Below, piece by piece: positions 14,541 to 15,059 of a stretch of DNA of 15,059 bases (its first letter is position 1; every line of letters starts with the position of its first letter). A program made the translations under genes and the position numbers. Source of the DNA: Desulfobacterales bacterium (GTDB lineage: Bacteria > Desulfobacterota > Desulfobacteria > Desulfobacterales > UBA5852); the NCBI GenBank assembly GCA_016735415.1, contig JAERRP010000642.1:1-15059 (forward strand). Reading direction: 5' to 3'. Under the pieces are notes generated by a model. The model ran no database searches. It was not told the origin of the DNA and worked only from the letters and a program-made list of their open reading frames with translations.

Positions 14541-15059
14541 GTGCGGTGGTTGCTGAAAAATTCTCTGGCCGGTATCGAGATCGGTCCGAAAGCCTTGAAA
14601 ATGGCGGTGATCGAGCGGCTTAACAGCAAATGGCGCCTGGTTCATTGGGATAGCGTGCCCCTGCCCGATGACACGGTCAAACCGGCCTTCAAATCGCCCA
14701 ACGTCTTGAACCCGGAGGATTTTATCAGTGCCCTTCAAAGACTGCTCGACGGCTACCAGGGCAAAATTGCCACGGCCGGCCTATCACTGCCGAGCGAGAT
14801 TATTCGCATTCTGATTCGCGAATACCCGAAATTGCCGGAGGCGCGCGCGGAAACCGAGAAGCTTATCAACTGGAGCCTGGAAAAATCTTTTCATTTCCCC
14901 ATTGAAAACACCCGGGTTTCCTATCAGCCTACCGGTCGCGATGCGGCCGGCAATGAGAACCTGCTGGTTACCATTGGCATGAAACGCGTCATTCAACAGT
15001 TTGAAACGCTGCTGGCCGGCCAGTCGGTTGACGCGCGTGTGGTCCGACCGGCCGGCATC
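14541..15059 (+). CDS. pilM: PilM-like type IV pilus assembly protein, 3' end beyond window
   Basis: This is the first 173 residues of a protein resembling PilM, the actin-fold cytoplasmic component that anchors PilN/PilO of the pilus alignment complex (MshI holds this place in MSHA systems). The GTG at 14541 is three bases after the ATPase stop, indicating translational coupling, with GGATGG a short distance upstream. The first beta hairpin reads AGIEIGPKALKMAVIE, matching the PilM pattern of a hydrophobic strand, acidic residue, Ile-Gly and a later Lys; Glu13 stands where Asp is more usual. Later, LSLPSEIIRILIREYPKLP and LINWSLEKSFHFPIEN match PilM's conserved middle region. The frame is open at the window edge and was read by hand. 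PilN, PilO and a secretin would be expected next. Confidence 0.82.
   Translation, partial: MRWLLKNSLAGIEIGPKALKMAVIERLNSKWRLVHWDSVPLPDDTVKPAFKSPNVLNPEDFISALQRLLDGYQGKIATAGLSLPSEIIRILIREYPKLPEARAETEKLINWSLEKSFHFPIENTRVSYQPTGRDAAGNENLLVTIGMKRVIQQFETLLAGQSVDARVVRPAGI

Overview
The window looks like a chromosomal segment of a Gram-negative, diderm bacterium. It carries an outer-membrane TolC/NodT-type lipoprotein, a second lipoprotein, an OmpA-type peptidoglycan-binding domain and parts of a type IV pilus / type II secretion (T4P/T2SS) machine. Moderate GC content, a GAF-type sigma-54 activator, an orphan hybrid histidine kinase and palindromic intergenic repeats are reminiscent of Desulfobacterota (the former Deltaproteobacteria). 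That placement is an inference from gene content, not from a marker gene.

Layout. Everything from 1 to 8970 is on the minus strand. In transcription order it reads: a TPR-repeat lipoprotein (8970-6694), a two-TM coiled-coil protein with a compact C-terminal domain that may be RelE/ParE-like (6587-5415), an ExeA/MshM-type AAA ATPase fused through one TM helix to an OmpA C-terminal domain (5378-3744), a hybrid sensor kinase (3722-1845), a calcineurin-like metallophosphoesterase (1650-1012) and a NodT-family efflux lipoprotein cut by the window edge (933-1). A 575-bp divergent intergenic region holds a 167-bp giant imperfect palindrome with about 30-bp terminal inverted repeats (8998-9164), an AT-rich stretch, a good sigma-70-type promoter (9413-9442) and a leader hairpin. 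On the plus strand follow a GAF-AAA+-Fis sigma-54 activator (9546-11042), an inner-membrane platform protein of the PilC/GspF family (11285-12496), two tandem 109-bp repeats (12555-12772), an assembly ATPase of the GspE/PilB/MshE family (12807-14537) and the start of a PilM-like protein (14541 to the edge).

How the genes may work together. The ExeA/MshM-like ATPase, TPR protein, extension ATPase, platform protein and PilM-like protein are the same set of parts found in MSHA-type pilus loci, here split into two divergent arms around the sigma-54 activator. The extension ATPase has two 24-residue MshEN-like motifs with a 5-residue spacer, which suggests control by cyclic di-GMP. The ATPase-OmpA fusion suggests ATP-driven anchoring or remodelling at the peptidoglycan. 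No pilin, prepilin peptidase or secretin is visible in the window. They would be expected beyond the right edge or elsewhere, so whether this is a pilus or a secretion machine stays open.
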